Source: Chrysomallon squamiferum
Taxonomy: Eukaryota > Mollusca > Gastropoda > Neomphalida > Peltospiridae
DNA length: 64,000 nt
NCBI GenBank assembly: GCA_012295275.1
Contig: CM022679.1
Span: forward strand, 21,235,110 to 21,299,109
Reading direction: 5' to 3'
The notes under the pieces were generated by a model, which worked only from the letters and a program-made list of their open reading frames with translations, searched no databases and had not been told where the DNA came from. The stretch's first letter is position 1; the number at the start of each line of letters is the position of its first letter. A program made the position numbers and the translations under genes. Of the stretch, positions 21,291 to 33,176 are shown in pieces.

Positions 21291-23607
21291 TAGAATAATG
21301 AACAAATGTTGCCTATAAGGATCTGAATAGTTTTATTGATAACCTGATATTGACAGGAAAAAAAAAACAAAAACAATGTTTTAATGGTAACTCCAGGTTG
21401 CTACAAAGAAACAAAACTGTTTTAATGACATTGCCAGATATGAAAGAATCTGGGTTTTTTTTACAATAACTTGACTCTGATAGGAATGAAACTAAACATT
21501 TTACTGGAACAGACACAGTTTAGTGACTGAAGATTTGTGATAGAAAGAAATTGTTTTCAAAAGTGTGAAGCAGAACAGATTTATCATTAGAAGTAATGTT
21601 ATTTGGATTGATGATACGTGAATCCAGGTGAAGGACATGAAGCTTTGATTGGTCACATATTTTTTAAGTTTATTATCATTATTATTATAAAACAAGGTTT
21701 TTTTAAAACAATTTTAAAATATGTGACTTGCCTATGTGTTAGAGATTTTTATTTGGTTTAAACACATTTGACGGTTTTGTAATTCTGAAATGTCAAAAGC
21801 CTCCTGAAAGTATGTTGTCATCAAAATGATGAAAGAACTTTGAAAAATGCTTCGACTTTTGAGGCATAACGGTGCTATGTATAGTAAACAAACAACTGAA
21901 GTAGACACTTGACAGAGTGTTGATACTGGCTTCTGAAGAAATTTAATTTAATTTTTAATTTTATTTCATTATTATTCCATTTAAAAAAAAAAAAAAATAA
22001 GCAAAACAAACAACTAAACAACAATCCTGCAGCCAAAATTAATGGTTTTTTTTTTTTTATCTAGTAGTTCACTGTGTGTTTCAGATTTCTTCTTCTTCTT
22101 TTTTTTTAATTATCATTTTAATTCACTAATATCCTACACGAAATGATGTGTACTGCAGAATAAGGAATCTCAATACATTTTCTGTGTGTTATATTTATCT
22201 GAGATGATCTTCTATAAATGTCACTTATCATTAAATGTTACCAAGCAATAGCAGAATTTGACTGTGATTTGAGTCAAGTTGGTAGATAGGTGTGTTGATA
22301 GTTACATACTCACATCATTTTTAATACACAGTAAATAAACAATACACCTTTCTTCATAACACTTTTATATATATATATATGTGGAAAAAAAATTCTAGTT
22401 ACAGTATGCACTGCTGGTTTTTATAAAAAAAATATAATGATTTTTTTTTTTTTTTTAATAAGTGGTTTAAGTAACGCTATATATAAATAAAGGACATTTA
22501 ATAAATAAATAATTTAGTAACTTTTTTATTATTACTTTTTCAATTTTATAGTAATAACTGTTTCATAATATTATTATTTCAATATAAAAATAAATATTCA
22601 ATGAAGCCTAGATCTTTTAAAAGAGCAAAACATTTATCCATATTCAGTTATGTTGCAAAATTTATTAATTGATTTTATTAAGTTCTTACTTATTTTTATT
22701 TTTTATCTTCTGTCATCTTTTTTAAGATTTATAGTTCAGAATCAGTTTGAACTGGAGCCTGAGAGCTAAGAAAAAGTAAAGCCTGTCTCACACATGAATT
22801 GTTTAAGTAGTATAATTATTTTTCACATCTTTACAGATTTTAATACGTTCTATAGTAATTTAGAAAAACTTTTTAATTTAAATAAAAGTTTAAAAAAATA
22901 TATATATATCTATATTAAAAATAAAGATGTACTTAAAGCGCATTAATTAATTTTTTTTTTTTTTTTCAATTTTAATTTTTTTTTTTTTAATGTCTATTTT
23001 GAATGAACTTTATAATATTTACTGATGGAATATAACATGGGAGGCATATTATTGTATTTCACCTGGAAATTTAAAAATAAAATAAAAAATTTACTATGAC
23101 TAGACTGATTATAATTTTGTGATGAAGGTTAGTCCTTAAAAAAGAATAGCAATAATTAAATAAAATTAATTTTACGAAAACCAAACTGAGTTTGTGTAAA
23201 AAATATTTTAATTGTGGTTTTTTTAAATCTCATTCCATTTTTATTTGTACCATCACCCTCTCATTTAAACTGTATTTAAATAATTTTCTCAATTTTAACA
23301 CTTTGTCATTCAGATCTCACTTTTATTACATCTTACTCTGATTTAACCTTTCTCTTTTTAATCAAATTTAAATTAAATCAAAAAAAGGAAATGATTTTTT
23401 AATTTCTTCTCACCAATTGTAAATGACGAGTGTTTTAATTTAATCTTGTTTTATTGTTTACGTAAATACCATGTTAACTAACCTAATTCTCTCTCTCTCA
23501 TTTGTATGTGTTCATTACCTTTCATTATCTACAAGAATGGCATAGTAGTTTTCCTTAGTTCTCATTAAATTGTCTATTTTGTATTAAATGTGTTGGCTTT
23601 GTTTGTG

Positions 23608-23613
23608 AATAAA
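23608..23613 (+). terminator. Candidate poly(A) signal AATAAA for RAPGEF2
   Basis: AATAAA is followed about 25 bases later by a T/G-rich stretch (CTGGTGTTGTTTTAATTT), the usual layout of a cleavage site. Many AATAAA hexamers occur by chance in this sequence, so the choice is tentative. Confidence 0.4.
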
Positions 23614-23639
23614 TCATTGAATATATACATAATCTGGTG

Positions 23640-24279
23640 TTGTTTTAATTTATACAGTTGTGATAAAGTTAAATTTGTAAATCTCTGTGCTGTTCAGTCA
23701 AGTATTATAACTGGTTTTTTATTTTTATTTTTTTAAATCAACAAAAAAAAACTGAGTCTTCCTCTTTTTGGTTTGTTTATTTATCTTATTTTAATTTATT
23801 TTAATATAATTTAAAATTTATTATTATTTTTATTATTATTGTACTTTATTATATTTTGCTTTATTTTATTTTATTTTGTTTATTATATTTTATTATATTT
23901 TTGTTATTTTTTTATTATTATTTTTTTTATATATTCTTTATTTTCTTTATTATTTTATTTTATTTTATAAATGATACAAATTGTTTTAAGAACTTTTTTG
24001 ATTATATGATGAATTTTTTACAATTCTGTTTCGTTCAGAAAGACAAGATAATGAAGTAATTATTATTAATAAATCTGAAATCAGATTATCTTAATTAAAA
24101 ATTGTTTATTCATTAGATTTCCAAGTGATAGAAATAAAAAAATAAAACAATGAAAAAACACATGTATTTGTCATTTCTGAGATATATAGAGCCAATTTTA
24201 AAAAAATAAAATAGTAATACAAAAAATAAAAGATACCATTGTACACAAAAAACATATTCACAATTTATTTAAAGTAATT
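23640..24279. other. Intergenic AT-rich stretch
   Basis: T-rich TTTTA/TTTAT repeats at 23780-23965, otherwise AT-rich. Nothing gene-like seen. A minus-strand AATAAA (24263-24268) lies just beyond the minus-strand frame described next. Confidence 0.5.
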
Positions 24280-24690
24280 TTAATAAAGCCATATTCTTTG
24301 TAACTGTTGGTACACTACATTACTTAAATGGGACATATTAACCAATGGCCAGGCCTCTAGGTTTTCAGATATTTTGGGGTCCCCCATAATAACAGCTAAT
24401 AGTGATGCTGTACCTGGTGGTACTTGGCCAGAAGGATCCAGTCCAGGGACAGGACAGGTTTGTGTTGGTTAGGGGCTGGGGTCGGTTATGCATGTCCTAG
24501 AGGTGTTGGAGAGGGTGGAGTGGATCAATATGGTGTGGGTCCAGGTGGTGTAGAACCCAGAGGTTACCCAGGTGCAGTTCCTGGTGCTGGCCTGGAGTTG
24601 TCATGGCAGGAGGTCCAAAACCAGGTGGTACACCACTGTAATCAGGTCCCTAGGCTTGTGACTAATGCAGCTGTGAACAAATAATGTGTT
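24280..24690 (-). pseudogene. GC-rich Pro/Gly-coding fragment, probably degenerate
   Basis: This stretch is far richer in G+C than its surroundings. On the minus strand, frames joined across apparent shifts read P/G-rich peptides (GVPPGFGPPAMTTPG, then GSTPPGPTPY, then STPPSPTPLG), and the frame 24468 to 24280 is open for 62 codons (GLDPSGQVPPGTAS, GDPKISENLEAWPLVNMSHL) up to a TAA. In-frame stops occur at the frame changes, so this looks like a decayed coding sequence or the end of one. On the plus strand 24424-24684 is also open (86 codons, Gly/Val-rich), so strand choice is uncertain. I do not recognise the protein. Confidence 0.4.
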
Positions 24691-24699
24691 TTATCACAG

Positions 24700-25409
24700 T
24701 GAAAATGTTGACTTACTTCATAAACTATTTCCAGTTTCATGTGTCACTCTGGTTTTTTCAAAAGCCATGGTAAGTATATTCATGACAATATGAAGCTGCT
24801 TATAAAATATCCATTACTATCAGTCTGTAACAACACTAATAATAATAATAATAATAATTAAAAGTCAGACATTCAAGATAACTTAAGTAAAAGAAAGAAA
24901 AAATAAATAATTTCATCATTGCAAATAAACATCTAATTACAAGTGTAAATGTAACGAATCCATGATCTCCATATCAGAGCAATTTTGTCAGTTGAAGCGT
25001 TCATCAATATCATTATACCAATAATAATAATATCACCACCACTACAAAAAAAAAACCCAGCAAAACAACAAATAAATTTAAAAAACAAAACAAACAATAC
25101 AAAACAAATAAACAAAAATATTAATTTACGTTCTTTTCACAGTGCTCGTTTTTCACATGAAGCTGCCATTAAAAATATTATAATAAATAAATAAAATAAA
25201 TATTTTCACGATCATCAAAGGTGTTCATTTATTAAGTATTCTTTTCATCTCAGCTCAAATGAAGAAAGATTTTACTTGATACAGGAAGTGAACACAAGGC
25301 AGGGACAGATTTATTTGCATTTATCAGAACACGAGGCAGAGATATACGATATTACAAGACTTATTACGTAATTTTCTTCATGAGCTGTTTCTCGTCTTTT
25401 TTCTTTATT

Positions 25410-25446
<37 letters not shown>

Positions 25447-27690
25447 AGGCTACATCTTCTTAGATGCGTTTCAAATTACTTCATCAAAGTGATTTATTAA
25501 TACAAATTTCCACTTTGATGAAGATTATTTATCATTTTTTTTCTTTCTTTTTTTTTTTTTTTTTGTTTTTGTTTTTGTTTTGTTTTTTGTTAAATTTGTA
25601 ACGAAAAGAGAAATAAATAATACGCCGGCGGCCATCTTAGAACATGGAATACGATTTAAAATTAAATTATGTGCATAAAATGAACTCGTATGTTTTGTTT
25701 TTGTTGGTATTGTTTACTGGTGTTGTTGTTGTTGTTGTTGTTATTTTGTACAGATATAGAGCTAATTGTTTCGGTTTTTATTCGGTCTATCTTTTTGTTT
25801 TTACATTTTTTATTTTTTTATTTTTTTTTTTTTTAATGCATGTTCGACTGGATGGGATGCAGGTATATTTTGCTTTAATTGATTACTTAATTTAATATCA
25901 TCATCATCATTACTTTGTTGTTAATATTATTTTATTTTCTTCGTCTTATTGTTGTTGTATTTGTTGTCGTTTTTGTTCTTCATATTCTCCTCCTCATTTT
26001 TATTCATATATGGTACGCAGTGTGAGTGTGGTGTACGTATGGTCTACATATTTCTAAATATTTAAGACTATTAACGTTTTCTTCCAATCCCAAATCACGT
26101 TACGAAATCTTCAACATGACACAAACTCGCTGTTACAAATGACAGTAAACAAATCGACTTATTCTTAAACCACTTACCAGTTATTTTGCCATTTCAGTTT
26201 TTATCGGTAATTCCCTTTGAGACAAAAAGATGGCCGTGAATCCACGTGCGATTATTAAATTCTCGTCTCTTGATCGTAGGGATTTGTCGTAAAACCAGTA
26301 AATCTCTTGAACAAACTGCAGCAATAAATCACGAATGAATAATTAAGAAATTCTGGCACAAATCTTGAATTCTCGTAAACTTTTGTAAATTTGAAATAGT
26401 TAAATCTAAACTGAGAATTAGTAATTTAAAATAGGAATATGCTATTATAACTCGTTTGGCCGCAAAATAATAGAATGGAATAAATTAATATTCATGTATC
26501 CATCCATGTACGTTCTTTAATTTCTTTTTTTTTTTTTTTTAAATGAATTTCAAATTTAATGTATTTGTTAGATGAATATCAGGTACAGTTTAACTAAATA
26601 AAAATCTATTTGTCTGTATAATATGATTGCATTTCACGTAATAACATAAATATTTGATATATTATAGACACAGTATTTCGTAACTCTGTTTTCACATTTG
26701 GTAAGTACAATACTAAGTTTTTAAGCCCATCTGTAAAGTATCAAATAAAATAAAAAAGATAATAATTTTTTATTTATTGAAAAACATTATGAAAACGAAA
26801 AACGAAAATTTGTAAATCTCAGGAGTGAGCAGTAAAAAACCAATAAAAACATCCACAAACAAACAAAGAAAACAACAACAAAAAACAACGAAAAGCCAAA
26901 ATGATAATAAGAAGAAGAACAAAAAAATAATAGTAATAAAGAACAAACAACAGCAACGAAAAAAAAAAAAAGAAGCTATAAACGACAAAAAAAAAAGAAG
27001 CTAAAACGCCCCCCCCAAAACTTTGAAATCTTCTCATAAAACTTACAGTTCAGTACTTTTGAATAGAGGAAAATATTTCTGAAGAGATTCAGACGTCAAA
27101 AATGTGTTTTACCTTGGAGCAGACTAGACGTTTACGTAACTGGAACCAAAAAGCGGAGCAAACAAAATCAAGCCAGTCGATTTGGGAGCCGTGCATTAGA
27201 AATGTTTACTTTTGTATTCTTGCCTCTTGTAGTGCGTCGTCATCGAACTTCGTAACAAATCAAAAGGTCAGTTTTGGCTGCTGAGAGATGTGAAGTTCGA
27301 TTCACTGATATTATAGAACAAATGAACATTAAAGAAACATGATGAAGTTTTGATGGAATTATTTTGATACGAGGCCTGCTAAAAAAATATCTTGTCTCGG
27401 TTATATTTGTGTTGGCCCACTTCAAAACCGAAATATTTTATCGTAGACTAAAAATGATTATTTCAGAAAGATGAAGGAAACTTTGAAAATGAAAGTAAAC
27501 TACCAAAAGACTGTAAATATTGCAAGAGTTTGGATTAATATTGAAATACGTTCTGTGTAAACAATTTTGAATAAAATCATTTAGGATAAAATTTAAATAG
27601 AACTATTAGATGATATATTATTTATTAAAAATGTTAATAAGTTTCCTTATTCTTTATTGCTGTTTCTTGGTAGATTTATCGTTCTAACGT
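24700..27690. other. Intergenic stretch; repeats and candidate YY1-like motifs
   Basis: Contains a long poly-T (25410-25445), a 13-bp inverted repeat with a 19-base loop (25479-25523), GGCGGCCATCTT at 25627-25638, AAGATGGCCG at 26227-26236, and A-rich sequence (26869-27000). No convincing gene; a frame at 27102-27284 has 60 codons without recognisable features. Confidence 0.5.
25627..25638 (-). promoter_or_regulatory. Candidate YY1-like motif (AAGATGGCCGCC on minus strand)
   Basis: The minus strand reads AAGATGGCCGCCGG, close to the YY1 consensus AAGATGGCGGC often found at animal transcription starts. A second, plus-strand AAGATGGCCG lies 600 bases away at 26227. Binding is not shown. Confidence 0.3.
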
Positions 27691-27709
27691 TCACACACAA
27701 ACACACACA

Positions 27710-27757
<48 letters not shown>

Positions 27758-27830
27758 CTCCTTTATTTACATCATATCGAAGATAATGCAGATAATGAAG
27801 ATGATCATAACGGAAAAAACATATCAGCAA

Positions 27831-27876
<46 letters not shown>

Positions 27877-27897
27877 GTAGTAGTAGTAGTAGTAGTA
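27691..27897. repeat. CA microsatellite followed by AAT and AGT trinucleotide arrays
   Basis: CA repeat at about 27691-27756, AAT repeat at 27831-27875, then directly AGT repeat to 27897. Confidence 0.95.
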
Positions 27898-28205
27898 ACA
27901 GTAGTACGAATAGTAGTAATTCTGATTGCGACACAGAAGGAAAGTACTCAGTTTTCTCGGCACAGTTATTGTTCTGTTGATGATTGTAATAATATCTTTG
28001 TTTACCTTGAATAAAAATCTGCATTGTGGAATTCGCGAAATCAGAACCGATATGGAACAATGTGTTGTGTTTTGCTGTGAGCCTTTGTGTGTATGTAAAA
28101 GCGTGTGTGTACGTGCATTTGTGTATATTAACAATCTCAGATCATTAATCAGTGTATCTTCTAATTTGTTTTGATAAGTATATGTACTGTTTTACTAAAA
28201 TAATA

Positions 28206-28208
28206 AAA

Positions 28209-28261
<53 letters not shown>

Positions 28262-28320
28262 TATTATTATTATAATTTTAAAAATATATTAAAAAAAATA
28301 ATAATAATAATAAAAATAAA
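28206..28320. repeat. AAAT/AAT array with ATT inversion
   Basis: AAAT then AAT repeats to about 28260, followed by TTA repeats, so the array can fold on itself. More AAT lies at 28296-28312. Confidence 0.9.
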
Positions 28321-28398
28321 AGATACAAGAAGGAAAAGAAGAAGAAAAAAAAAGCCATTATTTTCACGTGATTGATTGCGTTAGGCCCATGATTTGAC

Positions 28399-28674
28399 TT
28401 GTATACACACAAGATTCAAAACGCCATGAATAAAGTGGTGACACAATTTCGAAAGTCATCAAAAACTACATCCACGATTTTGATTGCGTGCGACGTATCT
28501 TCGCCAGCAGCCAATGCTTTATCGATTGCTGACGACGACAGCCACAACAGGTTCGGCTTGGAAGTGAATAACAACACACTGGACTTTTACGATCCACACA
28601 TACAGCATCTGTTTGTCACTTCACTACGTCTACACACACACACACACACACACGGAGTTTCTGTTTGTTATTGA
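28399..28674 (+). CDS. Unrecognised open frame, 91 codons (doubtful)
   Basis: Opens at ATG 28399 and ends at TGA 28672. The first 75 codons are of mixed composition (NKVVTQFRKSSKTTSTIL, ADDDSHNRFGLEVNNNTLDF) rather than simple repeat. The last part runs into a CA microsatellite coding T-H repeats, which argues against a real C terminus unless a splice donor lies before 28630. No splice signals or homology recognised. Confidence 0.2.
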   Translation: MYTHKIQNAMNKVVTQFRKSSKTTSTILIACDVSSPAANALSIADDDSHNRFGLEVNNNTLDFYDPHIQHLFVTSLRLHTHTHTHGVSVCY

Positions 28675-28753
28675 ATAAACATTTCGATGACATGCGGACA
28701 CCCAGAAATGATTTCCAGATAAAAGCAATGCGCTTTTAATGTCGGGTAAGTCT

Positions 28754-28755
28754 GT

Positions 28756-28794
<39 letters not shown>

Positions 28795-29191
28795 TTCTTG
28801 TGCATTCATCCGTTCATCTTTTCTTCTTCTTCTTACTTACTTTTATTATTATTTTTTTTTATTTATAGACAAATTATTCTGGTTTATAGTTATGTTAATT
28901 TTTGGAAATGATCTGATTTCTGAAATATGTATTATATATATATGTATATATATATATGCAAAGGAGTTTCGTCAGGTTGAATTTTCTTATTTCCGATATG
29001 TTTTAACATTAAATTTAAATTCAAAAGCGATGTAGCTGAGAAACAAAATTCAGAGTATATATACATATAGATTCACACACACGTGCATGCATATGTATAT
29101 ATATAGATAGATTTAATATTGAATATATATATGCATGTATTTCTGTCAAAAATTATTTGTTATTTAACATACGCATTGATGATAATAATAA

Positions 29192-29235
<44 letters not shown>

Positions 29236-29808
29236 ACAGTAATAGTAATAGAAATAATAACAATTATAATAAATAACAACAACAATAGGAACAATAATGA
29301 TAATGATAATACCTTGTTATTTTGTTAACAAACACTCCACTGATATTGAACTGTTTTCTTAACAAAACTCAGTTCATATTAAATCCATAACTGTTTTCTT
29401 AACATCACTCAGATGTGTTATTTTTTATTATTATTTTCTTTACAAAACTCACATGGTGTTAAATCCATTACATTTTCTCTCTCGCTTGACTTTTATTAAT
29501 ATTCACCAGACCGTGTAAACCGCAAAGCTGGTTCTTCGCTATTTCTGTCTTTCATCATTGTTTGCGTCGTGTCAGAGTTGATTGGCAAAACCAATGTATA
29601 TTCCGTCAAAGAAAACTCTCGTTCTAATACAAATGTGTTATATACACACTGTATGTATAACTATGTGAGTATGTGTATGAGTATATGTATGTATATGCGT
29701 ACTTACATTTGTATGAATGAATATATGTACATGTTTTTGTATTTATATAAGTATTTGTATTTGTTTTATGCAGTATAAAGCAATGATCTATGCATGTTTG
29801 ACTGTATG

Positions 29809-29847
<39 letters not shown>

Positions 29848-30399
29848 TACGTATATAATGTATGAATGTATGTATTTATGGACAAATATATACGATAAAC
29901 GTGTGACTATGTATGTATATGTGCATATTTCTATTTCTTTCTCTGTTTATGTATGCACCTAAGCATACCTGTAAGTATCTATGGGCATATATTTGAGTCT
30001 GTCTCTGTTTGTCTGTCTGTCTATCTATCTGCATTTGGTTATCGTGACATAACTGACACAGGCAACCGTTCACGTGAAATGCCTTTAAACAAAGAAGCGA
30101 CCAGGAACGTTATTCCGGCTAATGCTTATACAAAAAACGGCTGCTCTGTAAAGCGATGTCGTACTGCAAGACGTACTTTATTTCTCTTTGTCTTTGTAAA
30201 TGAGATGTTTGCCCCGGCTTGTGAAGGTTTCAAGCACGTATAGCTCTGGGAATTGGAGGCTGCAAACTAGGAGAGCTGATACATTTTTCTATTCCTTTGA
30301 TTTCGTTGTCTTTGCACAGATACTGAATTTGATTTAACGTTCGATTTGCGCAGCGTATAAAAATTGCATGCAGGTTGGACGAGAATTAGGGGGCGTGTA

Positions 30400-30437
<38 letters not shown>

Positions 30438-30480
30438 GTGTGTGTGTGTGTTTGTATTAACGTGTGTGTGTTTATAGAGA
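28754..30480. repeat. Microsatellite-dense stretch
   Basis: TTTA array (28754-28796), AGT array (29192-29235), three copies of a roughly 60-bp unit with T-T-T-C-T-T-A-A-C-A-A-A-A-C-T-C (about 29325-29475), degenerate TATG/TGTA sequence (29640-30000) with TA arrays, and GT repeats (30404-30450). A plus-strand frame at 29953-30243 has a non-repetitive second half but no recognisable feature. Confidence 0.85.
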
Positions 30481-30529
30481 AGGAATAGAATAGAATTTTT
30501 TTATTAACAGATATACGGTCAGATTGTCA

Positions 30530-30530
<1 letters not shown>

Positions 30531-30574
<44 letters not shown>

Positions 30575-30575
30575 T

Positions 30576-30660
<85 letters not shown>
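30531..30660. repeat. CA, TA and GA microsatellite block
   Basis: CA at about 30531-30562, TA at 30563-30572, GA at 30578-30658. Confidence 0.97.
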
Positions 30661-30662
<2 letters not shown>

Positions 30663-31048
30663 ATATATATATGGCTGGACATACAGACAGAAAGAGAGAT
30701 ATACAGACAAAAACGTCCCCCAGAGTCTATTCTGTTACCTATATAAACTTGATATTTTCATGAATAATGGATCAGTGTCTCTGCACTGTTTGATACAAGG
30801 AAAGCGCTGGAGAAGGGACATTATTCTGGAGATGTCAGCACATTTGTTCTTCAGACAGAACGTAAATCAAAGGCGAATTGGAGATTGGTCAGAAACGTTC
30901 GTCCAAAAGGGCAGACGTTCTGGAACATTCTTTTAAAATCGTCTTGATTGTGTAAAGGTTGGGAAAACGTTTTAAATTATTTAGTTTAATCTGTTTCAGT
31001 CTTCCACTGGCAATTGATGAAGGAGGGTGGTATTAAAAACAATTAACC

Positions 31049-31080
<32 letters not shown>

Positions 31081-32130
31081 TTAAAAGATTGTAGCAACCT
31101 TAACAACAACAGCAACAGTGACAGGAAATGATGTAGAAATATAATATTGAAAAAGTATTTAAACAGAAAATGATATATAGGTAGATAGATAAAGAGATAG
31201 CTAGAAACAGCTGTTAGATAGATAGTTAGAAAGATGGATGGATGGATGGATGGATGGATAGACAGATGGGTAAATGAATGAGAAGAGAGAGACAGAGAGA
31301 GCCTAAAAAAAAACCAAGAACCTTCCCCACCCACAAAACAACCCCCAAAGAAAAATACTACAAACAAACAATAACAACAAATAAGTTAAAACTCTTACAT
31401 TTTAATCAACAGTCTGAAGCGATGTTTTTTACGTATTTTTAAAAAACGACTGCATCTTTCACGTTACGTGCAAGTGAACAGTTTGCGAGGCGAGCGAGGA
31501 CAACAAAATGCTGGAACACAGGAGTCTGAAAACGGAGATCCCCGTGGGAACAATAACTGTGCCGAGTTACTGATTGAGTGCTTTCCTCCTGCACCGCAAT
31601 CAGAATTTCTAACTAACCCAGCCGAAGCCAAATAAAGGATCCTCGCAACTGCCAGTCGCACCTACTTAACAGCGCTGCCGTCTGTTTTTACTGCAGCCGT
31701 CGCTAATAAACGCTTCTAATCGACTCTCTGTTGAGTGTTTATGATGTCATATATTTCATTATCGGCCGAATAATAGAACAACATCTGCAGAGAGGCTGCT
31801 TGACGTAAAACTTTACAGTTGCGTCTTCTCATCACGGTGAAGTGATTTTGAAGTTCTTGCTGATGATCATGGTTATGTCAGAGATTATTTTTTTTTATAA
31901 ATGTCTGTGTAGTTGTTACGTTTGTTGCTGGGGTATAATCTTTCCTAAAAATAAAATATGACGACTGTAAAGCAACACTACGTAGAAACATACCTGCATC
32001 CAGACAGAGAGGTGTGTACACTGGTACAAATATCAGTCCATCGATAGATCATCCATGTGTACGTACATATACATACGTACTTAATTAATACGTACACGCC
32101 AAACATAAATATATACATACACACATACAC
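30661..32130. other. Intergenic stretch with weak open frames
   Basis: Holds a 27-base poly-A (31050-31076) and GATA/GATG repeats (31180-31270). A frame without ATG, 31390-31635, reads 81 mixed-composition residues (for example RGERGQQNAGTQESENGDPR) after a possible acceptor CAG (31410-31412). It ends at TAA, with an AATAAA overlapping the stop (31631-31636). It could be a stray terminal exon or chance. Confidence 0.35.
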
Positions 32131-32205
32131 TCACATACATACATACATACATACATACATACATACATACACTCACATACATACATACATACATACATAC
32201 ACAGT
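32125..32205. repeat. CATA tetranucleotide array
   Basis: ACATACATACAT repeated with ACTCACAT interruptions. Confidence 0.95.
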
Positions 32206-32209
32206 TAGA

Positions 32210-33176
32210 CAGACACAGACTACATTATATTAATGATAGGATAAACCTACGTTATATCTGTACAGCAAAGCCTTTTTCTTGTTATAGATTGAGAACGCCA
32301 AGAGCGATGATGTATTTAATATGAAATGTAAATGACAAGAAACGAGTCAATTTCTTGTATGTTGGGATATTGAACACCGTTATTGATTGTTTGGTTCCTT
32401 TTAGCGTCCTTTGTCACGGCTTGGATTAAAGACACAAGCTGAAAACTGTCGCCTCAAATGTCCATTGTGTTCAGCGTCGAGTCTGTTTGCGAAATACTTT
32501 TCAAGAAAGACCACATAGCACGCATCGTTTAAAAAATAGAAATAGGAAATGCTACAACAGACAATTCGTGAATTTTGCATTGTTGTTATTTATTTATTTA
32601 CTTATTTATCTTCATTATTTTAAAAATTCTATCAAATTCCGATATGCATATGTTTATGCTGTGTGTGTGTATTTAGATATGTCTTTATGTGTATTTATTA
32701 TTAATTTATTTTTAAAAATAATATTCTCATTTTATCTCTAGGGATTAGAGCTGATTTAGAGTTCACATTGTATGAATAATACAATATGTTTGGTTCTAAA
32801 GTTAATTAGCTTCTGCAGTATCTATTTATGTATGTTTGTATGAATGTATGTAGGTACGCATGTACGTACTGTATAAATAAGAATGTATTACGATATGCTA
32901 TATTATATAATGCGCTTATGTACAAAATTATATTTGTCTGGATATGGGCCTAATCATGAATATCTGCGCATGCACGTTAGTATCTGAATTTACGTTTCTT
33001 TTAATGTACATGGGAATCAATCTGTAGCTATGTGTTTGTTACAATACACCAGACCTTTTAGGCGAGTTATGTCACGAACGCTTGTTTTCCTATGTCACTT
33101 ATGCATGATCACAACTCGTTAATGACAATCTTTTTTATAAACCCAATAAGCTGTACACACTGGGTCTGCAACGACA
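32210..33176. other. Intergenic stretch before the 44-bp satellite
   Basis: AT-rich with TATG/TGTA degenerate repeats. An open frame at 32487-32741 decays into simple sequence. Nothing gene-like seen. Confidence 0.5.

Larger units (their letters stand above)
20250..23630 (+). other. RAPGEF2: RAPGEF2 3' UTR (probable extent)
   Basis: No conserved coding sequence follows the stop. The stretch is AT-rich but less monotonous than the introns. It holds a degenerate repeat built on a G-A-C-A-A-C-A-C-A-A-A-A-T-A core (about 20360-20520), a 42-43 bp minisatellite (20979-21290), and several AATAAA hexamers. The 3' end is placed at the candidate signal near 23608 by its GT-rich downstream sequence; earlier ends (for example near 22486) are possible. 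Confidence 0.55.

Noticed and set aside
27805-28134. Long minus-strand frames rich in Tyr, Leu or Asn at 27.8-28.1 kb
   Set aside because: They are translations of AAT/AGT microsatellites.
30574-30936. A 120-codon Arg/Glu-rich protein
   Set aside because: Half is the GA microsatellite; the rest has no recognisable domain or splice support.
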